From NCBI GenBank assembly GCA_016721735.1, contig JADKHM010000007.1:1-64000 (forward strand): a stretch of 64,000 bases of DNA. The letters run 5' to 3'. Shown here in pieces: positions 16,346 to 25,659 of this stretch (position 1 is the first letter of the stretch; every line of letters begins with the position of its first letter). This stretch comes from Flavobacterium sp. (GTDB lineage: Bacteria > Bacteroidota > Bacteroidia > Flavobacteriales > Flavobacteriaceae). The notes beneath the pieces are model-generated. The model was not told the DNA's origin, searched no databases, and saw only the letters and a program-made list of their open reading frames with translations. Made by a program: the position numbers and the translations under genes.

Positions 16346-16798
16346 ATGGACAACATCGACAAAAAACTCCTTACACTCCTCCAAACCGACTCTAAAAAAA
16401 CCACAAAGGAACTGTCCTTAAAACTCAATTTATCTGTAACCGCGGTGTACGAACGCATCAAAAAGTTCGAACGCGAAGGCATCATCGACAAATATGTGGT
16501 TTTGCTCAATCGGAATAAAATCAACAAAGGATTTGTGGTGTTTTGCCATATCAAACTGCTGCAACATTCCCGAGATTTTCTCACGACTTTCGAAAGTCAA
16601 GTCGTGCAACTCGATGAGGTTTTAGAGTGTTTTCACGTTAGCGGCGACTACGATTACATCCTCAAAATCTGCGTGAACAACATGGAAGAATACCGAGAAT
16701 TTATGGTGACGAAACTAACGACTTTGCAACATATTGGCAGCACGCATAGCACGTTTATGATTGGGGAAGTCAAGAATACGACAGCATATCAACTGTAA
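16346..16798 (+). CDS. Lrp/AsnC family transcriptional regulator
   Basis: 150 residues from MDNIDKKLLTLL. An N-terminal winged helix-turn-helix (KTTKELSLKLNLSVTAVYER, then IKKFEREGIIDKYVVLLN) joins a C-terminal RAM/ligand domain (FVVFCHIKLLQHS, ECFHVSGDYDYILKI, GSTHSTFMIGEV). It binds DNA as a multimer and usually senses amino acids. A longer in-frame reading from 16223 was rejected because its extra residues come from the CCAACAA repeat and match nothing in the family, whose proteins start just before DxxDxxLL. It is divergent from the lyase gene and most simply explained as its regulator; the shared region is about 300 nt. Confidence 0.92.
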   Translation: MDNIDKKLLTLLQTDSKKTTKELSLKLNLSVTAVYERIKKFEREGIIDKYVVLLNRNKINKGFVVFCHIKLLQHSRDFLTTFESQVVQLDEVLECFHVSGDYDYILKICVNNMEEYREFMVTKLTTLQHIGSTHSTFMIGEVKNTTAYQL

Positions 16799-16819
16799 GT
16801 TGATTGCTATAGATTTTCC

Positions 16820-17272
16820 TTATTCTTCAGAATCTTGTGCAGTTCTTTTTATGTTGAGATAAAAATAGCTGAGGTAGAAGACAAAAACTGAAAATAAGTT
16901 AAAGATCAGAATACCTATAAAACCGCCGCCATAGATCAATATGATAGAAAATAGCATAAAGATCATGTTGGCCATTACCGCAAACGTGAGTGCTTTTGCT
17001 CTTAAGGTATTCAGGTACTCGCTTTCGTTTTTCTCCTGTGAAAATACCATAAGTCCAAAGCCAATAAGTAGGAGAATCAAAATAACTTCGTCGACAATAT
17101 TGGTTTTTGTAATGACAAAAAATTGGTTTTCTAAATAGATGGAAAGTACCGCAAATACGTAAGTCGTGTAATTGAGATTGAATTTTAGGTAGAGTACTGC
17201 AATGACAATTCCAACGACAATTAAGAACGTACCAATAGTTTTAAAGTAATAGGGTAAAAGAAAATTTTTCAT
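16820..17272 (-). CDS. Hypothetical integral membrane protein
   Basis: A 150-residue protein with about four hydrophobic helices: TIGTFLIVVGIVIAVLYL, EVILILLLIGFGLMVFS, ANMIFMLFSIILIYGGGFIG and LIFNLFSVFVFYLSYFYL. A short charged loop (QEKNESEYLNTLRAK) lies in the middle and the C-terminus is charged. I do not recognise a family. It converges with the Lrp gene (21-nt gap) and is separated from the lipoprotein gene upstream of it by a strong hairpin. Confidence 0.7.
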   Translation of the reverse strand: MKNFLLPYYFKTIGTFLIVVGIVIAVLYLKFNLNYTTYVFAVLSIYLENQFFVITKTNIVDEVILILLLIGFGLMVFSQEKNESEYLNTLRAKALTFAVMANMIFMLFSIILIYGGGFIGILIFNLFSVFVFYLSYFYLNIKRTAQDSEE

Positions 17273-17297
17273 CGCCGTTAAATAAAATTTTGAAAGG

Positions 17298-17332
17298 CAA
17301 TTGGGTAGTGTTTAAAGCGCACTACCCAATTG
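17298..17332 (-). terminator. Strong 13-bp hairpin between two minus-strand genes
   Basis: CAATTGGGTAGTG (17298-17310) and CACTACCCAATTG (17320-17332) are perfect reverse complements around a 9-nt loop. It follows the stop of the lipoprotein gene (17361) on the minus strand. Only a weak T tract (CAAAATTTTATT) follows, so it may be a terminator or an mRNA-stabilising 3' hairpin. Confidence 0.65.
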
Positions 17333-17360
17333 AAATATGGCACCGTAACTTCGCGGTTAA

Positions 17361-18017
17361 TTAGTTTTCAGCACTGGTATAAACTGGGAAGGTGGCATTC
17401 GTTCCATCTTCAAAGTCTACTTTAACGCCGACCATTCCAAATCTGTGATTGGCGACATATGTAATTTTATTGATGCCGCTCATTCTGCTGGCTTCGCTTA
17501 CGGTTGATTCCACTTGAATGGTTTTAATCAAATACATACCATAAGGATAATCATCAACACCAGTTTTACTCACCACTTTTCTCACTTTTCCAGCAGTGCC
17601 GGTCGCAAAAGTATCTCCTACATTAGCGTCATATTTGACTAAAATCCCTGCGAATGGACCAGTTATGCATTTGATTCCATCTGAGGTTTGTTGGACTTGC
17701 AAGTTGCTAATCGAAACGGCATCACCGTTGATCACTACCCCAGGGAAATTGGCAATCATATTCTTAATCAACGGATTGGTCACAGTTGCCTGTGCAGTGT
17801 AAGTTGAGATTCCGTTTTCTAGTGTATTAACGACCGCAGAAAAATCACTCACACCTGCGATTTCCGCAGAACTTGAAGACACAGTTACACCCGCTAAACC
17901 CATCGCAGATTGACTCCCTGTTAGGTCAGTTGAACTACCATTCTCAGACGAATCACCACAAGACATACTAAAGAGTCCTAGAGCAAAAAACACGAATAAT
18001 TTTACTACATTTTTCAT
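17361..18017 (-). CDS. Hypothetical lipoprotein
   Basis: 218 residues with a lipoprotein signal: hydrophobic LFVFFALGLFS then MSC (lipobox Cys about residue 20), followed by a Ser/Asp/Gly-rich linker. The mature part has no known motif that I recognise. It is beta-rich with VTNPLIKNMIANFPGVVING, GPFAGILVKYDANVGDTF and VGVKVDFEDGTNATFPVYT. It is likely anchored in the outer membrane. It is transcribed alone from the region divergent to the delta-60 gene, with a TACCTTTA -7-like box on the minus strand near 18045-18052. Confidence 0.75.
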   Translation of the reverse strand: MKNVVKLFVFFALGLFSMSCGDSSENGSSTDLTGSQSAMGLAGVTVSSSSAEIAGVSDFSAVVNTLENGISTYTAQATVTNPLIKNMIANFPGVVINGDAVSISNLQVQQTSDGIKCITGPFAGILVKYDANVGDTFATGTAGKVRKVVSKTGVDDYPYGMYLIKTIQVESTVSEASRMSGINKITYVANHRFGMVGVKVDFEDGTNATFPVYTSAEN

Positions 18018-18339
18018 GACATTTATATTTAAAGATTACTACTATTAAAGGTACGAAATTGCTAAAGTCAAAGCAAAGAAATGCAACTTTAAATCACCTT
18101 AAAATGTAGTAAAATGGACTTGTAAAAACGCAGTTGTTTTGGTCTGATTTTGTTGCGTTGTGCTGCTATGTTTTCAATCTTTAAAAGTGAAATTTTGCCG
18201 CTACAATGGAAAGTTCTTTTTAGCTACTTGTTGCAACTAGAACATTATGAATTTGAAAATGGTTGCCTCATCAATAGCATTGCTTGAATAAACCAAAAAC
18301 AAACTGTATATTTATAAAATAATTTAAAATCGAATCAAG
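18018..18339. other. 322-nt divergent intergenic region
   Basis: No gene is visible. It carries the putative minus-strand promoter of the lipoprotein and the plus-strand promoter at 18284-18314. A short TTGCCGCTACAATGG block near 18195 resembles GATGCCGCTACAATCGG near 16083 upstream of the lyase gene; it may be a small dispersed motif. Confidence 0.5.
18284..18314 (+). promoter_or_regulatory. Bacteroidota-type promoter of the delta-60 gene
   Basis: TTG at 18284-18286, a 20-nt spacer, and TATATTTA at 18307-18314 (TAnnTTTG with one mismatch). This places the start of transcription about 20 nt before the ATG at 18340. Confidence 0.5.
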
Positions 18340-19845
18340 ATGAAACTTAAAACTACCTTATTTCTCGCAGCAACATTATTGATTACCCTTCCCTCATTTT
18401 CTCAAGATGGCTCACTAGACCTCTCATTCGGCATAGGAGGAAAAGTTATAACCCCAATTGGAATAGGTCAGGATTACGTCGGAGGAATGGTTTTGCAACC
18501 CGATGGTAAAATCATTATGGTCGGAAATACAGATGCTAACAGCGATTTTGGTTATGCCTTGGTACGATACAATCCTGACGGAACGCTTGACCCCGGATTT
18601 GGTACATTGGGCAAAGTCATTCCTGACATCAGTAACAACGATTCTTTAGGGGCTGTTGCGTTGCAGCCAGACGGCAAGATCGTGGTGGCCGGGTCAACTA
18701 GAGTCGGCAGCTACCCCAGTTTTATTACCATGCGTTATCTTAATGACGGTACTTTAGATTACAGCTTTGGAAATAACGGACAAGTGGTGCAAGGTTTTGG
18801 TGAAAGCGCTTACGCAAATTCTTTGATAATTCAACAAAATGGTAAAATTATCGTTGGAGGTAGTTATTTTATTAATTATCAATACGGTGGTGCAATGGTG
18901 CGCTACAATACCGATGGCACATTGGATAGCACGTTTGGTAGTCAAGGAAGTACAACGGTGTCTATGGGTCCAGAAATAAATGGTGGCAATGCAACTTCTT
19001 TAGTATTACAGGGTGGGAAAATTGTGATGGGAGGCCGTTCCTTATTATCCTCAAACACCGATTTTGCATTGACTCGCCTTAGTGAAAATGGCACCCAAGA
19101 TGCAACGACCTTTGGTACAACTACCGATTTTAGTGGAACTAATGATAGCGTATTTGATTTAGCCGTTCAACCTAATGGAAGAATTATTGCTGTCGGCACG
19201 GCCGGAGGTACTGGTTTTGCAGTGGCTCGTTACGGAATCAGTGGCGTTTTAGATAACAGTTTTGGGAGTGGTGGAAAAATTGTAACCACTTTTGAAAATG
19301 GCGGTAATGACTGGGCCTCTGCAGTAGCGATTCAAAACGATAATAAGATTTTGGTTGCTGGTAGAAGCGCTGATAATTTTGCGGTAGCCCGATACAATAT
19401 TAATGGCTCGTTAGACCCCACTTTTGGCACTGATGGAAAGGTTATAACCCCTGTTGATGTTTATAGTCGCCCAGGTGCAATGCTTATCCAACCAGATGGG
19501 AAAATTTTGGTTGGAGGTTCTAGCTATAATGGCACGAACTGGGACTTTTGTATAACTAGATATAACGCCACGCCTTTGGCAAATTCAGCTTTTGAGGCAA
19601 CAATCGCAACCCATATTTTTCCCAATCCCGTTTCCGCCAACGGCACTTTATTTTGCAATACTTCTTTTGAGGATATTACGCTCGATATTTTCAATACAAT
19701 CGGACAAAAAATCAAGCATATTGATCATTTTTCGGGAGACCGCATCGCGTTAAATCCAATCGATTTTAAGGATGGCTTCTATTACATTCGAATGACAGGA
19801 GAAAATAAATTGCTTTTTACGAGTAAGTTTTTCGTTAAAAACTAA
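18340..19845 (+). CDS. Delta-60 repeat protein with T9SS type A sorting domain
   Basis: A 501-residue protein with a signal peptide ending FSQ (about 22). Seven or so delta-60 units of about 50-60 residues follow, each with a DGxLDxxFGxxGKVxT and LQPDGKIxVxG core, as in TIGR02608/PF17164-type proteins. These are thought to build a beta-propeller-like exported domain. The C-terminus (HIFPNPVSANGTLFC to FTSKFFVKN) is a T9SS type A signal. It is predicted to be secreted or surface-bound; the ligand is unknown. Single gene, own promoter. Confidence 0.9.
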   Translation: MKLKTTLFLAATLLITLPSFSQDGSLDLSFGIGGKVITPIGIGQDYVGGMVLQPDGKIIMVGNTDANSDFGYALVRYNPDGTLDPGFGTLGKVIPDISNNDSLGAVALQPDGKIVVAGSTRVGSYPSFITMRYLNDGTLDYSFGNNGQVVQGFGESAYANSLIIQQNGKIIVGGSYFINYQYGGAMVRYNTDGTLDSTFGSQGSTTVSMGPEINGGNATSLVLQGGKIVMGGRSLLSSNTDFALTRLSENGTQDATTFGTTTDFSGTNDSVFDLAVQPNGRIIAVGTAGGTGFAVARYGISGVLDNSFGSGGKIVTTFENGGNDWASAVAIQNDNKILVAGRSADNFAVARYNINGSLDPTFGTDGKVITPVDVYSRPGAMLIQPDGKILVGGSSYNGTNWDFCITRYNATPLANSAFEATIATHIFPNPVSANGTLFCNTSFEDITLDIFNTIGQKIKHIDHFSGDRIALNPIDFKDGFYYIRMTGENKLLFTSKFFVKN

Positions 19846-19905
19846 AAGTGCATTTACATTTTAATTGTAATTTTACGCCACTTAAAAAAAAATCACAACA
19901 GTATT

Positions 19906-21309
19906 ATGAGTTCATTTGACGTAGTCATTATAGGTTCAGGGCCAGGCGGATATGTGTCTGCCATTCGTTGCGCCCAATTGGGTTTCAAAACCGCTATTAT
20001 CGAGAAATATTCCACTTTAGGAGGCACTTGCTTAAACGTAGGTTGCATTCCATCAAAAGCATTATTGGCATCTTCGCACCATTACGAAGAATTGCAGCAT
20101 TTTGCAGATCATGGCATTGAAGTGTCCGGAAACGTGAAAATCAATTTGGAGAAGATGATTGCCCGCAAACAAGCGGTAGTGGATCAAACTTCAGGTGGCG
20201 TTAAGTTTTTGATGGATAAAAATAAAATCACCGTTTTTGAAGGATTGGGTTCATTTGTAGATGCCACGCATGTTGCCATCGCCAAAGCCGACGGCACTTC
20301 GGAAACCATCGAAGGGAAAAATATCATTATTGCCACGGGATCTAAGCCATCCAATTTGCCTTTCATCAAACTAGACAAAGAACGTATCATCACTTCTACG
20401 GAAGCGTTAAAATTAAAAGAAGTTCCAAAGCACCTCGTTATCATTGGTGGTGGCGTTATTGGAATTGAACTTGGACAAGTGTATTTGCGTTTGGGTGCTC
20501 AAGTTTCAGTAGTTGAATTTATGGATCGCATTATTCCGGGCATGGACAGTTCACTATCTAAAGAACTCACCAAAGTCTTGAAAAAACAAGGCATGAAGTT
20601 CTATGTGTCGCATAAAGTAAAATCGGTTGAACGAAAAGGAAAAACAGTAACTGTTCAAGCGGAAACGCCTAAAGGAGAAGTGATTTCTCTTGAAGGTGAT
20701 TATGCTCTTGTTTCTGTAGGTCGTCGTCCATACACCGACGGTTTAAACGCAGACAAAGCTGGCGTTAAAGTGACGGATCGCGGCATGGTAGAAGTTAACG
20801 ATCATTTGCAAACCAACGTTCCGAATATCTATGCGATTGGCGACGTTGTTCGTGGCGCCATGTTAGCACACAAAGCGGAAGAAGAAGGCGCCATGGTGGC
20901 TGAAATTATCGCAGGTCAAAAACCACATATCGATTATAATCTCATTCCAGGTGTTGTGTACACGTGGCCTGAAGTTGCTGCAGTTGGAAAAACAGAAGAG
21001 CAACTCAAAGAAGCTGGCGTTGCATTTAAGTCTGGAAGTTTTCCATTCAAAGCTTTAGGCCGTGCAAGAGCCGGTGGAGATTTGGATGGTTTTGTCAAAA
21101 TACTAGCCGATGCCAAGACTGATGAGGTTCTGGGAGTTCATATGATAGGCGCGCGTTGTGCCGATTTGATTGCAGAAGCAGTAACTGCTATGGAATTTAG
21201 AGCCTCAGCAGAAGATATTTCAAGAATGAGCCACGCACATCCTACGTTTGCGGAAGCTATTAAAGAAGCTGCATTGGCGGCAACAGATAATCGCGCTTTG
21301 CATGTGTAG
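19906..21309 (+). CDS. lpdA: Dihydrolipoyl dehydrogenase (E3)
   Basis: The 467-residue FAD flavoenzyme reoxidises dihydrolipoamide in the pyruvate, 2-oxoglutarate and branched-chain dehydrogenase complexes and the glycine cleavage system. The N-terminal FAD motif is VVIIGSGPGGYVSAI. The redox pair is C42/C47 in GGTCLNVGCIPSKALL. The NAD motif is VIIGGGVIGIELGQVYLRLG, the second FAD motif YAIGDVVRGAMLAHKAEEEG, and the catalytic HAHPTFAEAIKEA lies near the C-terminus. Length is standard. It stands apart from any E1/E2 genes, which is common in Bacteroidota. The upstream TGTAATTTTAC around 19868 resembles a -7 box. Confidence 0.97.
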   Translation: MSSFDVVIIGSGPGGYVSAIRCAQLGFKTAIIEKYSTLGGTCLNVGCIPSKALLASSHHYEELQHFADHGIEVSGNVKINLEKMIARKQAVVDQTSGGVKFLMDKNKITVFEGLGSFVDATHVAIAKADGTSETIEGKNIIIATGSKPSNLPFIKLDKERIITSTEALKLKEVPKHLVIIGGGVIGIELGQVYLRLGAQVSVVEFMDRIIPGMDSSLSKELTKVLKKQGMKFYVSHKVKSVERKGKTVTVQAETPKGEVISLEGDYALVSVGRRPYTDGLNADKAGVKVTDRGMVEVNDHLQTNVPNIYAIGDVVRGAMLAHKAEEEGAMVAEIIAGQKPHIDYNLIPGVVYTWPEVAAVGKTEEQLKEAGVAFKSGSFPFKALGRARAGGDLDGFVKILADAKTDEVLGVHMIGARCADLIAEAVTAMEFRASAEDISRMSHAHPTFAEAIKEAALAATDNRALHV

Positions 21310-21332
21310 CGTATCAAATAAAAAGAAGTACT

Positions 21333-22743
21333 ATGAAAAAAATTATACTAATCAGTGCCTTAGTCATAGCAACTTTTTTCTCAAGCGCAAACGTTGTGCA
21401 CTAATGGTTTCGCGGGGATTTATCCTTGCAACAATATCGATTTGATGGCTCATATGGATTTTCCTCAAATTGGAGGAAATAATAGCACCAGAGGAAGTGG
21501 TTGCTGGGGTTGGACCGATCCGTTAACCAACAAAGAATACGCTTTAATGGGCTGTTCTACGCATACCGCATTCGTTGATATTACCAATCCGAGTGTCCCA
21601 ATTTATTTAGGAAAATTGAACGCCACTAATAATTCATCTAGTATCTGGAGAGAATTGACCGTGTATAATAATACAGCTTATATCGCCAGTGAAGCGACAG
21701 GGCATGGTTTGCAGATTTTTGACTTAACTAGATTAAGAAATGTAACCACACCACAAACATTTACGGCTGATAATCGATATACTGGATTTGGGAATTGTCA
21801 TACGGTTTCCATCAATACAGCTACAGGTTTTATATATTGCGATGGTACTGGTACATTTAGTGGAGGGCCGCATGTTTTAAATCTGCAAGACCCATTGAAT
21901 CCAACTTTTTCTTTTGGATACGCTGCGGAGGACTATACTCATGACGCTCAAATCGTCGTTTATGATGGACCCGATCCTGATTATCAAGGACGCGAGTTGT
22001 TTATTGGCGCGAACGAAACCAAAGTGGTCATCGTTGATGTTACTGATAAACTCAATCCATCGACCATTTCGACTTTTTTCTACAGCAACACAGGGTATAC
22101 GCATCAAGGTTGGTTTACCGCCGACAAGAAATATTGGATTTTGGGTGATGAGTTAGATGAACTTAATCTAGGATTCAATTCAAGATCTATAATCGTCGAT
22201 ATGACTGATTTAGATAATCCCGTGCTAAAGGGAGAATATAGCGGCCCGACAACTGCAATCGATCACAATGGATTTGTTCGTGGCAATGAGTTTTTTCTAG
22301 CCAATTATACTGCAGGTTTGCGAATTTTGAACACTGCCAATATTACTGCTACGAACACGATGACTGAAGTCGGATTTTTCGACACCTATCCTTCGGATGA
22401 TGGAGCAAATTTTAATGGTGCATGGAATAATTATCCGTATTTCCCAAGCGGAACTATTATCATTAGTGATATTGATTCTGGATTGTACATAGTTAGAAAG
22501 AATGGAATTCTTGCAAGTGAAACCTTTATCGCTGACGACTACAAAGTCTATCCGAATCCGACGTCTGATTATTTCAGAATTAATACGGAAGTTGAAGTAG
22601 CAACAGTAGGGCTAGTTGATGTGTTAGGAAAAGAAATCAAAAGGTTTGAAAAATCGGAAACTTATGATGTGTCGGACGTGAAAAAAGGCTTGTACTTTGT
22701 GAAAGTAAACAATGATTTTACCAAAAAGTTAATGATTAAGTAA
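21333..22743 (+). pseudogene. Choice-of-anchor B family secreted protein, frameshifted in the signal peptide
   Basis: The ATG at 21333 opens a good signal peptide (MKKIILISALVIATFFSSA) that runs into a stop after VVH. The mature protein is in another frame from TTG 21394: CTNGFAGIYPCNNIDLMAHM, GCWGWTDPLTNKEYALMG, HDAQIVVYDGPDPDYQGRE, DHNGFVRGNEFFLANYTAGL, WNNYPYFPSG. It ends in a T9SS tail (YPNPTSDYFRINT to FTKKLMIK). This is the TIGR04312 choice-of-anchor B family. Inserting CA into GCGCAAAC (21385-21392) gives SSAQTLCTNGF, a normal Gln-containing cleavage site, so the indel is clear. Without it, export should be lost. Confidence 0.85.
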
Positions 22744-24095
22744 TGCGAAGTTTTTACTGTCTAATAGCTGGTTTAGTACTACTGAGTTGTGAAAAAGACA
22801 GCTCGCTCGACACCACTGTGGCGTTGAAGGGCGACGTGGTTTATTCAAGAACGTATGGCGGTTCATTAGATGAAAAAATCGGTAATGCCGTTGCTACGCC
22901 CGACGGTGGACTATTAGTGATTGGCTATACCAACAGCAATGATGGTGATATTGTCAAAACGTATAATCAATCTGACATTTGGTTGACCAAGTTAGATGCC
23001 AACGGGATGATGCTTTGGAGTAAAACAATTGGTGGATCGGAAAACGACTATGGTACTTCAATAGCGGCAACCAGAGACGGAAATTATATCATTTCTGGAT
23101 ACAGCGGCAGCAGCGATGGCGACGTTCCAGGAAATCTCGGAATGCACGATTTCTATTTGTCAAAAATAACAGGCGAAGGCACCATTATTTGGAGTAAAAA
23201 TTACGGATTTACTAGCCATGATCATGCCCATAAAATTATTCAAACGCAAGATGGAGGTTATTTCATTGCCGGATATGCTGATTTTGCTGGTATTGAGGGA
23301 ACTGGACAAGCCGGAAATAATGGCGAAGGGCATTCAATGAAAGGTGCAGCACCGCAACATGGTGTAGGAGAGTATTTGGGAATAAAACTCAATGCTGAAG
23401 GTAATTTTATGTGGTACCGGTACTTTGGCGGAAGTCAAAATGATCGTGTCAACGATATCGTCGAGGCAGAAGACGGAGGATTAGTATTGGTAGGTTCCTC
23501 AGAGAGCAACAATTTTGATGTCATGCACAGCAAAGGAAGTTATGATTTTTGGGTAATCAAATTGCATGCGGATGGTATGCTCCACTGGAAAGAAAATTAC
23601 GGTGGAAGTGGTATTGATCAAGCATCCAGTATATGCAAAACAGGTAATAATTCCTATTTGATTGCAGGACGCACCAACAGTGCAGATGGAGATGTCGCTA
23701 AACCATTAGGTAATTTTGACGCCTGGGTGATTCACATCAATGACGAAGGGCATTTGATCTGGAGTAAGACTTTTGGCGGCGCAGATTTTGACGTTGCCAC
23801 CACCATCAAGAAAGTAAGTAACGGCAATTTTGTTGTAGTTGGAAACACACGCGGGAGTTTGGGTGAGAATTCAGCAAAAGGAGAAAATGATTTTTGGGCT
23901 TTTGAAATTGATAATAAAGCCAATTCTAGCATTTATTGGCAAAAAACTTATGGTGGATCTAAGATAGATGTCGCAACCGATTTTTATCAAACGCCAAACA
24001 AGGAACTAATCCTAGTTGGAGAATCGCAAAGTAATGATCAAGACGTCGCTCAAAATAAAGGCATCAATGACCTTTGGGTATTGAAAATGAAATAA
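22743..24095 (+). CDS. Repeat-containing lipoprotein (propeller-like)
   Basis: A 450-residue lipoprotein with signal MRSFYCLIAGLVLLSC (lipobox Cys 16). The mature part is built of about eight repeats of about 50 residues with the pattern DGGxLVxGxTxSxDGDVxxxxG, DxWVxKLDxxGxxxWSKTxGGSxxD. This suggests a beta-propeller. Its ATG overlaps the preceding stop codon by 1 nt, so the pair is translationally coupled and probably acts together at the outer membrane. A classical terminator follows at once. Function is unknown; surface-exposed in Bacteroidota lipoproteins is possible. Confidence 0.85.
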   Translation: MRSFYCLIAGLVLLSCEKDSSLDTTVALKGDVVYSRTYGGSLDEKIGNAVATPDGGLLVIGYTNSNDGDIVKTYNQSDIWLTKLDANGMMLWSKTIGGSENDYGTSIAATRDGNYIISGYSGSSDGDVPGNLGMHDFYLSKITGEGTIIWSKNYGFTSHDHAHKIIQTQDGGYFIAGYADFAGIEGTGQAGNNGEGHSMKGAAPQHGVGEYLGIKLNAEGNFMWYRYFGGSQNDRVNDIVEAEDGGLVLVGSSESNNFDVMHSKGSYDFWVIKLHADGMLHWKENYGGSGIDQASSICKTGNNSYLIAGRTNSADGDVAKPLGNFDAWVIHINDEGHLIWSKTFGGADFDVATTIKKVSNGNFVVVGNTRGSLGENSAKGENDFWAFEIDNKANSSIYWQKTYGGSKIDVATDFYQTPNKELILVGESQSNDQDVAQNKGINDLWVLKMK

Positions 24096-24100
24096 TGAAA

Positions 24101-24125
24101 GCCGCTCGTTTGAGCGGCTTTTTTT
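24101..24125 (+). terminator. Rho-independent terminator
   Basis: GCCGCTC (24101-24107), loop GTTT, GAGCGGC (24112-24118), then seven T's (24119-24125). It ends the choice-of-anchor B/lipoprotein transcript and slightly overlaps the convergent DoxX gene's stop at 24124. Confidence 0.93.
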
Positions 24126-24498
24126 ATGCTTTAAATAATGCCTTATAGGAATTCCAATCTCTATAAATAAAAAATACATTTCCCAAAAATAGGAGCAGCG
24201 CAATCGGAGTTCCTTCGGGCATCATAAAAATATTGACCATAAGAATATTCAAGGAAATTGGCAGCAATAAAAGATTGGCGATTTTCATCATTTTTCCACT
24301 AACGTACGCTAAACCAACCGTTAATTCAATTGATTTTACCAAGGGTATCAAATAGACGGAAGCTTTTAAACCGTCGTTAAATACTTTAATGTTGCCAGTT
24401 TGAATAGGCTCTGGAATCAAGTTGAAAAAGTAGCTAATAGAAGCAAAAAGGAGTAAAAGTCCTAGCAATACTCGAAATACAATGAATACAATTTTCAT
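24124..24498 (-). CDS. DoxX-like membrane protein
   Basis: 124 residues with four membrane helices: VFRVLLGLLLLFASISYFF, VYLIPLVKSIELTVGLAYVSG, IANLLLLPISLNILMVNIFM and IALLLFLGNVFFIYRDW. This is the DoxX/DoxX-like topology with the conserved K-x-x-E in helix 2. The family is loosely tied to redox or respiratory membrane functions, but no specific role can be given. It converges with the lipoprotein gene; its own terminator may be the other face of the shared hairpin. Confidence 0.75.
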   Translation of the reverse strand: MKIVFIVFRVLLGLLLLFASISYFFNLIPEPIQTGNIKVFNDGLKASVYLIPLVKSIELTVGLAYVSGKMMKIANLLLLPISLNILMVNIFMMPEGTPIALLLFLGNVFFIYRDWNSYKALFKA

Positions 24499-24563
24499 AG
24501 TTTGATTCTTTTAAGGTTGAAAATCAAAAATAGGATTTTTTTTCATTCGATTACTTAATTGAC

Positions 24564-25469
24564 TCATTTCACTTTTGTCCGATATTTTTTGAATAGTAGA
24601 AAAATAAGGAAACCTAAGAGAATTAAACTCCAGATTTGAACCACAAAAACCAGCAGGCTTTCCAAAATATACCATCCCGATTTGATTGAATCTACAAGTT
24701 GCAAGCCCAATGGAGGTTCATACGCACTAGCATTTTTTTCGTTGGCCACAATTTCCTGCTTTACCGTTTCTCTTTGGTAAATTTGAAGCGTAATGGTGCT
24801 AAAATTAACTTGATCTTGCAAAGCCATATTTTCGATTTTTTTGGCATCATGTTCCGCGCTAGTTTCGTCAACTTTGTCTTCTGCGTCGGTGATCTGATTT
24901 AGTTTTTTACCTTTAGTGTCAATCGCGGTTTCCAGTCGTTGCTGATGCGTCGCACTTCGCCGTTGTGCCAATTCGTTGGAGAGCAATTGCAACGCTACAT
25001 CATCCGCTTTGAGATTTCGGCTGTCCAGAAATGCGACCTCACGCGCGATGGTTTTGACGACGGTGTCAAATTGGGCATTGGGTACTCTGAGTTGCATTTT
25101 ATTTTCGACGGTATAACGTGTAGTTTCAAGCGTGCTGTCTTGGCTGATTTTAGTCGAAAATTGTTTATTGATGGTACTTTCAAGCGCAGAAGATGCTACA
25201 AATCCACCGTATTTTCTCGCCGTATTTTCGATGACATCGGTTGATTTTGAGACATTTTTGACTTTAAATTTGAGATCAGCGTTGCGGATGAATTTCCGCT
25301 GAGGCTGTTGGAGGTTATTGGATTTCGCAGGATTTGAAGTATCGGAAGAGACCTCGATTTTTTCATTAGATGCCGCGGATTCTTCAGCGGGAGCTTCTCC
25401 TTTTTTGCATGAAATGACCAGCAATAAACTGCCGAAAATAACCAAACTGATGTGTGGGATTGTTTTCAT
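24564..25469 (-). CDS. DUF4349 domain lipoprotein
   Basis: 301 residues: lipobox VISC at about 21, a Ser/Glu-rich linker, then the DUF4349 domain. The domain starts RKFIRNADLKFKVKNVSKST and includes AFLDSRNLKADDVALQLLSN, a long coiled-coil helix (about 170-220) and FSTITLQIYQRE. A C-terminal membrane segment (about 263-293) ends in KKYRTKVK. This is the standard layout of PF14257 proteins (lipoprotein anchor, beta domain with coiled coil, C-terminal TM). Function is unknown. Downstream is the DoxX gene on the same strand (65 nt). Confidence 0.85.
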   Translation of the reverse strand: MKTIPHISLVIFGSLLLVISCKKGEAPAEESAASNEKIEVSSDTSNPAKSNNLQQPQRKFIRNADLKFKVKNVSKSTDVIENTARKYGGFVASSALESTINKQFSTKISQDSTLETTRYTVENKMQLRVPNAQFDTVVKTIAREVAFLDSRNLKADDVALQLLSNELAQRRSATHQQRLETAIDTKGKKLNQITDAEDKVDETSAEHDAKKIENMALQDQVNFSTITLQIYQRETVKQEIVANEKNASAYEPPLGLQLVDSIKSGWYILESLLVFVVQIWSLILLGFLIFLLFKKYRTKVK

Positions 25470-25632
25470 AAAATTGTTTTTACAGAATGAATAAAAAATT
25501 ACTTGACGGTAATCGGGTTGTTGCGCTAAAACCTAATAAGTAGTTTTCTATCAATATGCCTTCAATTTTATGAGGATGAATTTTCAGTTTGCCAATAAAA
25601 AGCGTGCCACAAATTTTATCGGGTTTTTATTG

Positions 25633-25640
25633 TAATTTTG
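25633..25640 (+). promoter_or_regulatory. -7 box of pabB
   Basis: TAATTTTG matches TAnnTTTG exactly and ends 19 nt before the TTG start codon at 25660. No clear TTTG box at the ideal spacing is evident. Confidence 0.45.
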
Positions 25641-25659
25641 GATCTTCTAAAACCGCGAT

